Below, in pieces: positions 1 to 10,523 of a stretch of DNA of 64,000 bases. The translations under genes were made by a program, and so were the position numbers. Numbering within the stretch: the first letter of the stretch is position 1; each line of letters begins with the position of its first letter. The DNA is taken from positions 45,328,970-45,392,969 of the forward strand of contig OX393579.1 in the NCBI GenBank assembly GCA_947652605.1, written 5' to 3'. This DNA comes from Elmis aenea (taxonomy: Eukaryota; Arthropoda; Insecta; Coleoptera; Elmidae). Under the pieces are notes generated by a model. The model ran no database searches, was not told where the DNA came from, and saw only the letters and a program-made list of their open reading frames with translations.

Positions 1-316
1 ATTACAAGTGCTAAAGCTTAGGTTTAACTTTGATTAAGCTGCTAAATTTTATATTAATTGTTGAGATCAAATCATTTAAAGTTTTGTAAGAACTTATTTA
101 CTGCAACATTTCTGCAAGTAATTATCTGATTAACTCTTTGCTAGATCAGTTCAGTTTTGTGTTTTTATCTCCAAGTTTCTTAATTCATGTCGACGCCATA
201 TGCCAAGTACTATCAATTTGTAATGGTTTAAAATATAAGCCAGTGTCTGTAAAATTTTACGGTGAATTATAATGTTGCTTCTAATTAAATCCATTTAAGA
301 CGCGACAAATGAAGTA

Positions 317-1820
317 TACAGGGTGGTGCTTTTTTCGATGCTCACCATTGCTATCTTGGAAACGGTAAGAGATACAAGGTCGGTTAGATCAGAGAAAAGT
401 TGCACATTTTTATGGCGATTAAGAATCTGAAAAGAAATCCTGGAAATTTTGATTCGTTTTTGATTTATTACAAAAAAACTGAAAAATGTGATTTTAGAAA
501 AATATTATTATCTTCCCTACCATTGACGCGATTTTATTTAAACTTGGTAACTTTATGTTTTTGACCGTTCTGGGTTTGATGACGTCAACAGAAATTTTCT
601 AAGCCTTCTAGATTTCAAGTTGCGATAGTCAACTTTTTTATTTTTTATGGCCGCCATATTGGATTTTTACACCATCAGAAATTAGCTTTTTAGATTGGTA
701 ACCAACATACCTTTTTTCTTTCAAAAAACTTGTTGAAATTTTAAAATTTGTGTAAATAATTAATAAAATCGAGAATGCTCTGAAAAACAATTGAAATTAT
801 AATATAAATCAAAGTGACACAACATTTTATAGGTCTAATGATAACGAAATTAAGATTGTTGGAAACATATTTAGAAGATAATTATGTTAGGCGAATTGCC
901 ATTATTAACAATTCAAAATCATCAGTAGTTTCAGCTGGTCCTCACAACGCCTGCATTGTAAAAGGATATTAATTTAGATGTACGGTTTCAAAATGCATGA
1001 CTTGGTACGTTTGGTCCTGTTCATTGGCCTCCGCGATCGCCATGTTTAACGCCTATGGATTACTTTTACATTGATGTTGTTTATGCAACCCCAACGGAAA
1101 ATACTGAACTTCTTCGTCGTAAAATCAAAAATGCTTTCGACTCTATTTCGAGACAAACTATCCTAAAGGCAGTGGACGAAATGAATCTGAGGACTAACCA
1201 ATACATCATACATAACGGCGCGCACTTTAAACAATTTAAATAATTATTTATCTGGTGTTTTAAATGTATTGTAATTTCGTTATTTTGTTAGACCTATAAA
1301 ATGTTGTGTCACTTTGATTTATATTATAATTTCAATTGTTTTTCAGAGCATTCTCGATTTTATTAATTATTTACACAAATTTTAAAATTTCAACAAGTTT
1401 TTTGAAAGAAAAAAGGTATGTTGGTTACCAATCTGAAAAGCTAATTTTTTTGTCTGTCTGATGGTGTAAAAATCCAATATGGCGGCCATAAAAAATAAAA
1501 AAGTTGACTATCGAAACTTGAAATCTAGAAGGCTTAGAAAATGTCTGTTGACGTCATCAAACCAGAACGGTCAAAAACATAAAGTTACCAAGTTTAAATG
1601 AAATCGCGTCAATGGTAGGGAAGATAATAATATTTTTCTAAAATCACATTTTTTCAGTTTTTTTTGTAATAAATCAAAAACGAATCAAAATATCCGGGAT
1701 TTCTTTTCAGATTCTTAATCGCCATAAAAATGTGCAACTTTTTTCTAATTTAACCGACCTTGTATCTCTTACCGTTTCCAAGATAGCAATGGTGAGCATC
1801 GAAAAAAGCACCACCCTGTA
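317..1820. mobile_element. Palindromic IS630/mariner-like element, ~540-bp arms
   Basis: Begins TACAGGGTGGTGC and ends GCACCACCCTGTA. The left arm (317-853) is repeated inverted at about 1270-1820 with only scattered differences. The 416-bp centre carries a decayed transposase C-terminus (971-1243). TA sits at both outer ends, as expected for a TA-targeting superfamily. The element cannot be autonomous. Confidence 0.85.
971..1243 (+). pseudogene. Transposase C-terminal remnant (IS630/mariner-like)
   Basis: One frame reads NLDVRFQNA, a TGA stop at 998-1000, then LGTFGPVHWPPRSPCLTPMD followed by YFYIDVVYATP, and runs to TAA after about 90 codons. WPPRSPDLTPxDxF is the block carrying the third catalytic acid of these transposases. 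Here the SPD residue is changed to SPC, while the later D of TPMD, taken as catalytic in mariner, is kept. The N-terminal DNA-binding part and the first two catalytic acids are absent. The stop and the missing domains make it non-functional. Confidence 0.75.
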
Positions 1821-2443
1821 TACAAATCTACAAAGAAAACCATGAAAATATTTGTACTTCGGACTCTCCAATGAAAGGTTTAGGACCGGAAAAAGTTATT
1901 ACTTTCTAACTGTAATTTTATGTCAACATTATAATTAGATTATTACGAAATACGATCGGAGCATCGTACGCATTAATGTGTTTTCTATAAGTATAATAGC
2001 ACATGAACCTTTAAAAAAAAGTTAGTGCTGATAAGCACGTGCCAAGAACAAAAATATATATTTTGTGGATTATTGGATTTAAATAATACTTTCAAGTGGC
2101 TACGTTTAGTTTTTAAGTGTGTTACAATAATTTTGGAATTAGTCGGTTACCATAGACTTTGAGACATTCAAACGGGGCATAGATTTTTAATGTTTAGGCG
2201 TCCATTTGGCGTTAAATAAATTAAATTAAAATGCATCTTCTTTAAGCAAACACATGACTAAAATACGTATGTAAGATTTCATAATAATGAACAATTAATA
2301 AAAAATGATTTTAATGTCCAAAATTATAATGTTTACACCACATATTAATTTGTTTTTCATGCAAAATTTACTACCAAATTAAATCTACTTTAATTTGCAG
2401 TTTATGTAGTAACCGACATATTATATGTATATTCAAAGCTATA
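1821..2443. other. Intron sequence, nothing recognised
   Basis: AT-rich, no transposon end, coding block or repeat recognised. Confidence 0.5.
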
Positions 2444-2465
2444 TACAGGGTGAGTCATTAGTGGC

Positions 2466-2665
2466 NNNNNNNNNNNNNNNNNNNNNNNNNNNNNNNNNNN
2501 NNNNNNNNNNNNNNNNNNNNNNNNNNNNNNNNNNNNNNNNNNNNNNNNNNNNNNNNNNNNNNNNNNNNNNNNNNNNNNNNNNNNNNNNNNNNNNNNNNNN
2601 NNNNNNNNNNNNNNNNNNNNNNNNNNNNNNNNNNNNNNNNNNNNNNNNNNNNNNNNNNNNNNNNN
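2466..2665. other. Assembly gap, 200 N
   Basis: Exactly 200 undetermined bases just inside the left end of the element at 2444-3772. The round number suggests a placeholder, so true length is unknown. Confidence 0.95.
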
Positions 2666-2666
2666 G

Positions 2667-3194
2667 TTTAGGGAAGTGAGAGGACAAGTACGTTTTGGAT
2701 TGAATGTGTGGGTGGGAATGTTTGACGATGTTTTATTAGGACCAATTATTTACGAAAGAAATTTAACTGGCGAAATGTACAATAATTTTATAAGGACCCG
2801 CTTGTTGGATCTTCTAGATGATATGCCCCTTAATCGCTTGCAAAATATGTGGTGGCAACAAGATGGGGCGCCTGCACACACAGCTGGCCGTGTAATAACC
2901 GCTATAAATGAAATGTTTCCAAATAAATGGATAGGGAGGAGGGGTCCGGTAGAATGGCCCGCTCGATCTCCCGACCTATCCCCTTGCGATTTTTTTTTAT
3001 GGGGCAGGTTAAAAGATGTGATTTATGGGGTTGATCAAAACCCACAAAACACTGAAGAACTGCGAGGGAACATTTTGGCAGGTTTTGCTCAGTTAAGAAG
3101 GCGCGACATTCTGAGAGCTACTTCTACAGGAGTATCAAGGCGCATCAACAAGTGCCTAGAAGTTAGGGGACATCATTTTCAGCATTTGTTATAG
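2667..3194 (+). CDS. IS630/mariner-like transposase, 5' part in gap
   Basis: An open frame enters from the assembly gap (FREVRGQVRFGLNVWVG...) and ends TAG after about 175 residues without interruption. It contains WWQQDGAPAHT, the second catalytic Asp block, and WPARSPDLSPCDFFLWGRL, the third. Counting residues between the Asp of QQDG and the Asp of SPCD gives 41, a DD41D spacing like the rosa-type mariner relatives (family knowledge) rather than the DD34D of classical mariner. The ordering NTEELRGNIL...RRINKCLEVRGHHFQHLL is a usual C-terminus. The N-terminal helix-turn-helix part and first Asp would lie in the gap, so activity cannot be judged. It is the least damaged transposase here. Confidence 0.85.
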   Translation, partial: FREVRGQVRFGLNVWVGMFDDVLLGPIIYERNLTGEMYNNFIRTRLLDLLDDMPLNRLQNMWWQQDGAPAHTAGRVITAINEMFPNKWIGRRGPVEWPARSPDLSPCDFFLWGRLKDVIYGVDQNPQNTEELRGNILAGFAQLRRRDILRATSTGVSRRINKCLEVRGHHFQHLL

Positions 3195-3772
3195 GTTGTA
3201 GTATTAGGAATTATTTATATTAAAAACTATTTGTTATTTAATGCGGTTTAATTACCTGCTTCCAAGAAAAAAGGGACAAAGAAAATTATTTACCATGCCG
3301 ATTAGGATTTGTTTTAAATAAAATATTTGTTTTAGCCATTTTTAACAACAATGGTTTCAAAAAAGTGCGAAGTTTTATACATTTTCGAATTCAGAATAAA
3401 ATTCTCTACAAACTGGCGTTAAAATCAGAAATAGCGTCCATAAGAAAAAATTTACCTGATGATGGTTTTAAAAAAACGAAACGTCGCATGGAAAATATAA
3501 TTAGGGATTCTGATTTCTTGCAAAAAGTGGCCATGAAAAAGTTTTCACAGAAATGAAATTCGACATCAAATGAAAAAGTTACGGGCAAAAAACAAAAATC
3601 CACTTTTTTACTTTTTTCCCTATATCTCCAAAACTAAAAAAGATAAATAAGTTCTGTTTGCGTCAAATTATTAAGCACCTGAATATACAACTTTGCCCCA
3701 ATTTAACTGAAGTCGTAACTCTTACCGTTTACGAGATCCCCATAGTGAGCCGCGAAAAACGAGAACCCTGTA

Positions 3773-5160
3773 TATTAAGATATAAACCACATAAGCGATA
3801 GTGATTTGAAGTTCTGATTAGTTTATCTGTCAAATTGTCCCATTTTTTTCGACATATTTCATTTAAAGAGGGTAATCGCGATATTTGAACCAATATGACA
3901 AGTTTATATTTCGAAATAAAAAAAGAGAAAAAGCTAGAACCATATAGGCTTACAATTTCTAGTTAGTTAGTCAGGAACATAATATTTTAGATCAAAATGC
4001 AAAAAAAAATAATTTTTTGACGATATATTTTGATACTAGGTATATTAAAAAACTTAAGTAGGTACCTAATTGAAACAAAGACAGTAATATATCTATAAAG
4101 CTTTATAGCCATTAGTTTTTAAATTGTTGTATATAATTTTGCCAGTCCATTACTTTAAGCTTTATTAGAGTAGATGTCCCTATGTTAAATGTTATATATT
4201 AAATAATTTCCAGACAATATTTATTTAAATGAGTGTCTTTTCCAAGTATTGTGTGTGCAAATGGTATAGGAGTATATAGTGAGTGCTGTGGTTAAACCAA
4301 TTTGTCTTAATCGACTGACTATAATTAATAGAAAGTTGTAAAAAAAAATAAATATGCAAAACATACGAATTAACAGAGAGTATTCAGTGTGCAAATGATA
4401 TTTTTGGATTACATCTTTTACAAGAATGCTGTGACAACGAACAAAATAACAGAGTTTTATTTAATCCATCTAACAAACAATGACAGACATATTTTTCTAA
4501 TCACATCATTTGTTTAAGGTTTACAAAATTGGTATTGTTTAATTCTTCGGGTTTAACAAAGCATAAACAAGTAATAATTTTATTGATGATAGAACCGATC
4601 TAACCATATTACAATCAACTTAATAATCTGACCTAAGCCCAAGGAGTTTCGTGTTGTTGACCCACCTTTGCTTGCATAATACTACTGAATGTTTGCATTT
4701 TAAAATTCTTTTAGTAAACAATGTAGTGCATACCGAACCGATAACGTTATTTACGTTTCTGTTTGACATTCGATTGATGTTAAAGGAAGTCACCTTTATG
4801 TTAATATTCAACCGTAGAAATATTTTAACGAGATTAAGAAATATTTTACGGTTTGAAAATAAAGAATGTCAACCTATAGTCGTTTCGGTAATATTCCGAT
4901 AACGATTTCTAAATCAGTGATGCCTTAAATTATTATAAAATGTTGGACGATGCGCTTTGGTAATTCATATTTATTTAAATTATGCGGTTCGATTGTGTTT
5001 ACCTAGAACCACATAAAGTTGAGGCATAAACGGAAATGGTAAGAGACATTGGTTTATTCCTTCCTTACTGAATTAACGTTTAACGATTTGTTTTGTAATG
5101 TTTTATTTTTTTTAAGGATTTTTTCCACGATTTTTTATTTGCACATATTTTTGGATATAT
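3773..5160. other. Intron sequence, nothing recognised
   Basis: AT-rich with short open frames on both strands around 4620-4900 that overlap antisense and match no family known to me. Confidence 0.5.
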
Positions 5161-5164
5161 TTAA

Positions 5165-5730
5165 CCCTAGAAGCCCAATCATACGTCAAAACGACGTACA
5201 ATTATAAAAGAGCTCTATCTAAATAAACTTTACTGCAAATACTAGTTTTTTGTATGGTTTATGTGAAATACTTTCTATGTAAATAAAAAAAACAGAAATT
5301 TAGAAAAAATATTGTTTATTTAAACTCTGAAATGTTCACTTTAATTAAACATACAGAAAATGGCACGAAAACTGAGATCCTTGTAATTTTTTCTTATATA
5401 CTACAAATTGTTTACAAAAATCAACTATTTATATTTTTTTATGAAAAACTAATCAACTCTTATCAAACATAAATCACTTAAGTCAAATATAATTCAGAAA
5501 ATTCGAAAAGTGCAAAAGTTAACAAAGCCCAAACATACGTCATAACGACGTGAACATTGCGATAACAACAAAATGGCGGCACTTATCAAAGCGAGACTGC
5601 TGTCTCCTGTTAGCTCTGGGCATGTACCTAGTTGGCTCGGATGGTCACGGCGACCTAAGCAAGCATGCGAAAGAGATCGCGAATATGTGTTGGAGTGTAC
5701 GTCAAAATGGCGTAGATTGGGTTTCTAGGG
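5165..5730. mobile_element. piggyBac-like MITE with TTAA duplication
   Basis: Flanked by TTAA at 5161-5164 and 5731-5734. Ends are CCCTAGAAGCCCAATC and, inverted, CCCTAGAAACCCAATC. Subterminal motifs of the form TACGTCAWAACGACGT occur near both ends (5182, 5537). No transposase is encoded. Its right edge abuts reverse-transcriptase-like sequence from 5735. Confidence 0.85.
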
Positions 5731-5734
5731 TTAA

Positions 5735-7110
5735 ACAGCAAATATCACGTAAAATCAAAATCACAACAGGGCTTAGACAAGGATGCTGCGAAGCACCCAT
5801 TCTTTTTAAGTTATATTTTAATGGAACTTTTAAAAATTGGAGAAAGGAATGCCATATTATGAGTTTGCCCAAAAGAAATGATAGGCTATTCACACTCCAT
5901 TTTGCCAATGACCAAATAATGTTAGGTACATACTGTGACATCCCGCCTGAGATCAATTATTTTGTTTGACTTCAATGTTATTTCATTTACTTCTAAATGA
6001 ATAACATTGCAACAAATTCTGGCGCATCAGTTACTAAAACATGTAACACTTCAAAAGGGTCGAGTTATGAGGATTTCAACTTTAGTAAAACACATTAACG
6101 TTAAAATATTACGGTCATTCATTGGATCCTACAACGATTTGTTGATAAAGTTGTACATCATACGTAGAACACACTACTTGCACAAATATGTGTTTATAGG
6201 AAAGAATGACAAAGAGGCAACGACAATAAAAATGGGCTAGCAACAGGAAATCTAAAATCTTGGGACAGTCGCGCTTGGGTAGTTAAGAACCAACCACTGA
6301 GAAATGTACAGTGAAATAACTACTCTTCCACAACAGTGCGGCCTATGTACAGTACGGCCCGTCACTATACAGAGACGACATCGATTATTTTCCAAGAAAA
6401 CTAAACCAACATTACAGCAAAAGGGAACTGACGATAAATACACTTAAAACAGAATGCACCATTGTAGGTGAACCCAGTCAACCTTTGCACCTTGACAATA
6501 ACACGATTTCAAATGCAAATAAGTACAAATACCTGGGCATTGAAATAACGGGCAGTGCAAAAAGCAACCAGGAAATAAGAAATCGAGTACAACAAGGAAA
6601 AGCCATCATTAGACACTACATGGCCTATTATGGGACCAAAAAATAGCTAAAAATGTGACCGTTAAAATCTACAAAACAATAGTCGCAAGGTCAGAAGCTC
6701 TGACTCGGAACATACGGAGCAGAGTTATGAGAAATACATCAGTCGGAGAAGTTAAGGATCAAGGCGATAGAGATGGACTAGTGGTGACGATGCTATGGCT
6801 ATACAAGAACAAACAAGAAGAGAAACAAAGATATTCGAGATAAAATGGGTGTAAATGTAGACATTACAGATTACAGAGTCAATAAAACTCAAAAGACTAA
6901 GATGGTATGGGCAAATACAAAGAATGAATGAAGACAGATGGCTTAAAAAAATATGGAAGCGCATGGGTTCCACAATATACAAGAAGAAGAGGTCGATCAA
7001 GAAAAAATTGGGGCAAGAAGTAAAAAAAGCAAAGGCTGCAAGAGACTTAAGTAAAGATTGGAACGACAGGCCAAAATGGAAACTAGGAAGTAATCTTACT
7101 CGCATATACA
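5735..7110 (+). pseudogene. Non-LTR retrotransposon (LINE) remnant
   Basis: Fragmented coding remains on the plus strand. At 5755-5930 the reverse transcriptase core is seen as TTGLRQGCCEAPILFKLYF, then LHFANDQIML, a decayed FADDQ active-site box in which the first Asp is Asn. From 6385 to 6645 the frame reads the palm/thumb block (DNNTISNANKYKYLGIEITG). From about 6655 to 7090 there are pieces of the C-terminal region that follows RT in insect LINEs (KTIV, RMNEDRW, RRRGRSRKNWG across frames). Frames change several times and stops are frequent. A stretch near 5970-6300 does not fit and may be another insertion. The 3' end is cut by the SINE at 7124. Confidence 0.7.
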
Positions 7111-7136
7111 TAGATAGATTTACCGAGCTTGGTAAA

Positions 7137-7558
7137 GCCCCGTACTGACCAAAATGGGTTCGCGAACACGGTTCGCGAACACGGTTCGCGAACTCGGTTC
7201 GGGAACTCGGTTCGCGCACTCAGTTTGCAAACTCTCGTCCATGACAGGTTCGCAAACACGTCCACATCAAAACATTATTGTGTTCGTAACAGCTCCAAAA
7301 CAGTTGGTAAAGGGTTTGCGTTTTGTAAATAAATATGTCATCAATCTTAGGACTTGTCGATGATAAAAAACCAACCACAAATAACGTGTGCAGTCAGTAA
7401 GTGAGGTTATGTCAGACACGAGTTCGCGAACAGCCCCTTTGATGTACCGCCTCCAGAGCGAACTCTGTCCGAACTGGCGAGCTGTTCGCGAACTGTTTGC
7501 ATACTCCAGGTACACACCGGGTTCGCGAACAGTTCGCGAACCCGGTGTGTACGCGGCT
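7137..7558. mobile_element. Harbinger-like MITE with TAA duplication
   Basis: Terminal inverted repeats AGCCCCGTAC / AGCCGCGTAC (9 of 10), continuing into GGGTTCGCGAAC on both ends, flanked by TAA (7134-7136 and 7559-7561). A three-base TWA duplication is the mark of PIF/Harbinger elements (family knowledge). Both ends and the interior (7420-7545) are rich in the palindrome GTTCGCGAAC. No coding capacity. Confidence 0.65.
7158..7235 (+). repeat. 13-bp tandem repeat, six units
   Basis: Consecutive 13-mers GGTTCGCGAACAC, the same again, GGTTCGCGAACTC, GGTTCGGGAACTC, GGTTCGCGCACTC, AGTTTGCAAACTC. Each unit centres on a 10-bp palindrome. It is subterminal in the MITE at 7137-7558. Confidence 0.9.
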
Positions 7559-7590
7559 TAAGCAGCCTAGCGAGCAATCGGGAGGTCGTG

Positions 7591-7601
7591 GGTTCGAATC
7601 C
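7591..7601 (+). promoter_or_regulatory. RNA polymerase III B box in SINE
   Basis: GGTTCGAATCC matches the tRNA gene B box exactly and is flanked by a short GGG...CCC stem as in a T-arm. It belongs to the split SINE, not to an intact tRNA gene. Confidence 0.7.
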
Positions 7602-7793
7602 CGAGGCCGTTTGTCATTGTAGGGTTTTTAGGTGGTTTCCCCTACATACTCTAGGCAAATGCTGTGACAGTACTTCCACCTTACCCACCTCATCCTTGTT
7701 CTCTCCCCCTCCACTTCGGTGATTGGCCATAGCAGCGAAAATATACCGAAGTAAAATTAATCAGATAAAAAAAAAAATAGATAGATAGATTTA

Positions 7794-8479
7794 AACATAC
7801 AGACTAACAAAAACCCATAGAGACAAACCAAAAAATAAAAATGTATGTCCATAGAAGTCAGTTAAATTCTCGAAACATCAATACTTTTTGATTCGTAACT
7901 TTGCTTGTTTTAGAGAACAATAAATGTCCATAGTTAACAAAAGCACAAGTGCCGAGTGACACTGGGTCACGGCCAATATTACTTCAATGTCTGGTGAATA
8001 ATGATTCAATTTCAAGTTCAAATACATATATTCCCGTTTAAAATTAAGCCCCATACATGGGACTGCTCTATGTGTGCCATCACTTCATTTACAAAGGCAT
8101 CAAGATAAAACTAATTACAGGATACGTTTAACAGGTGTTAAAGTGAACTCATTGCGATATAACCGTAGAATTAACAATCATTTAGCTCGTAAAAGTCGCT
8201 TAATACAATGGACAATCATCTGAGCGATGTTCTGTGGTTTATATCTAAATGTTTCGTATAAAGGTGGAAGGTATGCCGGGCCACACATGAAGCTAAACAT
8301 TAAATATTTAAAGAAATAGCCACCTGTTGCGCGAACGACTAGCTATTCCACCTTGCACTTGTCAATGTAACTGTTGATTCCACTTAATAAATATATTGAA
8401 TTAATTCCTTGTTGCTTAAAAATATAGATTTAATTAATTGATAAATGTTTAACGTACAACCCTTTTATGCACTATAAAT
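7794..8479. other. Intron sequence, nothing firm
   Basis: A minus-strand stretch around 8030-8110 gives DAFVNEVMAHIEQSHVWGLI, which might be a decayed LINE fragment but is too weak to call. Confidence 0.4.
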
Positions 8480-8760
8480 TTGTTTAATTAAAAACAAAGT
8501 TGTAACAAAAGCTGGTGTAAAACAAGAATGTGTGTACAGTCCACTACTCTTCTCAGACGTGATATATGAAGCAATAAAAATGGCAGAACCAAAAATTGTG
8601 AAAAAGTAAAAATCACAGAAGTCATGTTCGCAGATAATATGGTAATGAAGCGGAATCAAGAAAGATTCTACAACACAACCTGAACATCAAATGGGAGGAG
8701 ATTAAAAAATTGGCACAAGATAGGAAAGTGTAGAATTCCAATGTTAATTCAGCTCATCAG
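8480..8760 (+). pseudogene. Non-LTR reverse transcriptase fragment
   Basis: Reads TKAGVKQECVYSPLLFSDVI then, after a frameshift, KITEVMFADNMV, corresponding to RT motifs around QGCxLSPxLF and FADDM. It is too short and shifted to be functional. Its ends were not defined. Confidence 0.6.
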
Positions 8761-8789
8761 TCCTATACCTAATGGACTCAATTTGATTA

Positions 8790-9030
8790 ACGCTGTGTTT
8801 ATTGCATCAAGCATATTAAAACTAAATGTTTTGCAGAGTTATACGTGCCACTGGCCATATCCTTCGGAAAAATAGGAGAAAAACTCAAAAGTTGAATAAT
8901 AATGGTAATTTTTGCGATCGCGTTGGCCATAAAACCGTCAGAGACAAAATCAAATTTCTTTTATTTACGAATGCGCGCACCCTTTGCAAGTAAAATGGTG
9001 AAAAGTTTTTGAAAAAATCTTGAACTGTTT
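8790..9030 (+). repeat. Dispersed ~230-bp repeat, copy 1
   Basis: Contains AGAGTTATACGTGCCACTGG, GCGATCGCGTTGGCCAT and TGCAAGTAAAATGGTG. It matches 9665-9900 in the same orientation and 10060-10300 inverted, so three copies lie within 1.6 kb. Probably the arm of a fold-back element. Confidence 0.8.
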
Positions 9031-9627
9031 TTCATACTTATATAAACTAAATAGAAATTACATGTCAATTTGGGACGATCACAGAATATCACGGGTGCAG
9101 ATACCCTACAATAAAAATCACAAAAGTCGATTGAATATTTTTGTATCTTAAGGACCCGCTAGTTCGTAGGTTTACTAGTCATCAGGTTCAAGAGAACTGT
9201 GGGTCCAAAAAGTTAATAATTATGGGCAAATTGACAGTTCATGGAATGCAGAAAAGGCGCTAATTTCTAAAAGCTTAATTAAAAAAATGAGGCAAGAAAT
9301 GTATGCATTTTATAAATAAAAGTAACATAACCCATTTTGTTCTTTTACAAATCTGACTGCTAAAGGGTTTTACAGCTTGGCGCAGTATAGCCCGCAAAAA
9401 TAAAACTTTTTTTTTTTCCTGATTGACGAATATAGGCGCAGATTAGAAACCGTTAGTAGTCAGTTTAATGTTTTACAACTTGCAAAAAAAACTAAGGTGA
9501 GCGGAAAAGCAAAAACCGCATTTCTCAAAAAGGCATTAATTTAAAAAAAATTAATAATCTTTTAATTTTTCAATGCCATTAAGTAGTAAGTAAAATTAGA
9601 TAAGTCTCTTTTTTGGTCTAACACAGG
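9031..9627. other. Intron sequence, nothing recognised
   Basis: Between two copies of the 230-bp repeat. No coding or terminal repeat signal. Confidence 0.5.
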
Positions 9628-10340
9628 AGGGTCACGATACATTGTTGCTAGACTTTGATCAAGGCTGTGCTTATTGCATCAAGAACATCAAAACTAAATG
9701 TTTTCCAGAGTTATACGTGCCACTGGCCATTTCGTTCGGAAAAATAGGGGAAAAACTGAACAGTTGAATAACAAACATAATTTTTACGATCGCGTTGGCT
9801 ATGAAACCGTCAGAGATAAAATCGAAATTCTTCTATTTACCAATGCGCGCATCCTTTGCAAGTAAAATGGTGCAAAGTTTTTGAAAAAATCTTAAACTGT
9901 TCCGGAGAAAAACGCGAAAAACGAGGCCCCTGTAAAACGGTTTTCCCTACATTAAACGCCTATGCAAGTTGCATAGATTTAGTTACAACAGATGTACCAC
10001 AACTTCTCAAATCATAACGCTTTTGCAGGAGTTTCGTTTTTGACGTTTTTCTCCGGGACCGTTTCAGAATTTTTCAAAAACTTTGCACCATTTTACTTGC
10101 AAAGAATCGCGAATCGATAAGTAGAAAAATTTCGATTTTATCTTTGACAGTTTCATGGCCAACGCGATCGCAAACATTACCTTTATTATTCAACCGTTCA
10201 GTTTTTCCCCAATTTTTCCGAAGGAAATGTCCAGTGGCACGTATAACTCTGCAAAACATTTAATTTTGCTTTTGATGTAATAAACTGAATAAACACAGCC
10301 TTGATCAGATTCTAGCGACAACATATCGTGACCTGCCCTG
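9628..10340. mobile_element. Fold-back repeat, ~310-bp arms
   Basis: Left arm 9628-9925 (GTCACGATACATTGTTGCTA...) is matched inverted by 10035-10340 (...CTAGCGACAACATATCGTGAC), with roughly 100 bp between. The inner left edge reads AACGAGGCCCCTGTA, like an IS630-like end, so the present layout may be two rearranged ends head to head. It lies only about 100 bp from the TM3 exon. Confidence 0.7.
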
Positions 10341-10444
10341 GTAAGTAGGTATGTTAAGACGAATAAAATTATTAAAAATGTTTGAAAATTCTCATTTGTT
10401 GGTTTTATCAAAAAATAATTAATTTACGGTAATGTTAAACTTAC

Positions 10445-10523
10445 CTAAAGGTCCACCAAATGTTGAAGCACATGGTGTTGAGCCAGAAGAATGCCGCCAA
10501 AAATAGGAAATGCATGGCCACAG
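10445..10523 (-). CDS. Methuselah-like GPCR, TM3 exon
   Basis: A short 79-bp exon flanked by TTTTTTTCAG|CTGTG and TTTAG|GTAAGT on the minus strand. Joined to the exon at 44143 in phase 1 it reads on without a break as [20 protein letters not shown] followed by NIWWTF. That is TM3 of a methuselah-like receptor: a hydrophobic helix with the family's FFWLN core and a following FNIWW-TF(R) stretch. It leaves in phase 2 (two bases AG, probably an Arg codon). The next exon, expected to hold TM4 onward, was not found between 1 and 10444 and is probably beyond the left edge. The exon is too short to stand out as an open frame and was found from its splice sites and protein match. Confidence 0.85.

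Larger units (their letters stand above)
2444..3772 (+). mobile_element. DD41D-type IS630/mariner-like element with a gap
   Basis: Starts TACAGGGTGAGTCATTAG and ends CGAGAACCCTGTA; the first eight bases are inverted matches. A 200-N gap just inside the left end hides the 5' part of the element and its transposase gene. About 580 bp of non-coding sequence follows the gene. That 3' end resembles other ends in this window (TACCGTTTACGAGATCC near 3725; related to 57170-57200). Confidence 0.7.
7124..7780 (+). mobile_element. tRNA-like SINE, interrupted by a MITE
   Basis: Flanked by a 13-bp direct repeat ATAGATAGATTTA (7111-7123 and 7781-7793). Joining 7124-7136 to 7562-7780 gives about 232 bp beginning CCGAGCTTGGTAAGCAGCC. 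The region holds an A-box-like stretch near the start, a perfect RNA polymerase III B box GGTTCGAATCC at 7591-7601 and an A-rich/ATAG tail. This is the layout of a tRNA-derived SINE. The 422-bp MITE separates the A-box region from the B box, so this copy is probably transcriptionally dead. Confidence 0.75.
1..10444 (-). other. Methuselah-like gene, intron running off the left edge
   Basis: Starts with the donor GTAAGT after the TM3 exon. No exon encoding TM4-TM7 was recognised on the minus strand here, so the intron probably continues past position 1. It contains IS630-like, non-LTR, SINE and MITE copies described separately. Confidence 0.6.

Noticed and set aside
2425..2687. Open frames on both strands over the first gap
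   Set aside because: They consist of undetermined bases; only the part from 2667 on has real sequence.
3365..3556. Second gene downstream of the transposase (63 codons)
   Set aside because: Lies in the 3' non-coding part of the element, is overlapped antisense, and has no motif.
7158..7235. CRISPR-like array
   Set aside because: Units are contiguous 13-mers without spacers and lie in a MITE of an insect genome.
6752..7265. Minus-strand frame of 155 codons with repeated EPSSRTEFANRVRE
   Set aside because: The repeated part is the 13-bp array of the MITE read in translation; the rest is antisense to LINE sequence.
7562..7612. tRNA gene at the perfect B box
   Set aside because: No intact acceptor stem or anticodon arm; the tail and direct repeats show a SINE.
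8030..8110. Minus-strand stretch that might be another receptor exon
   Set aside because: No matching splice phase and no TM4-like sequence; at most a worn LINE piece.
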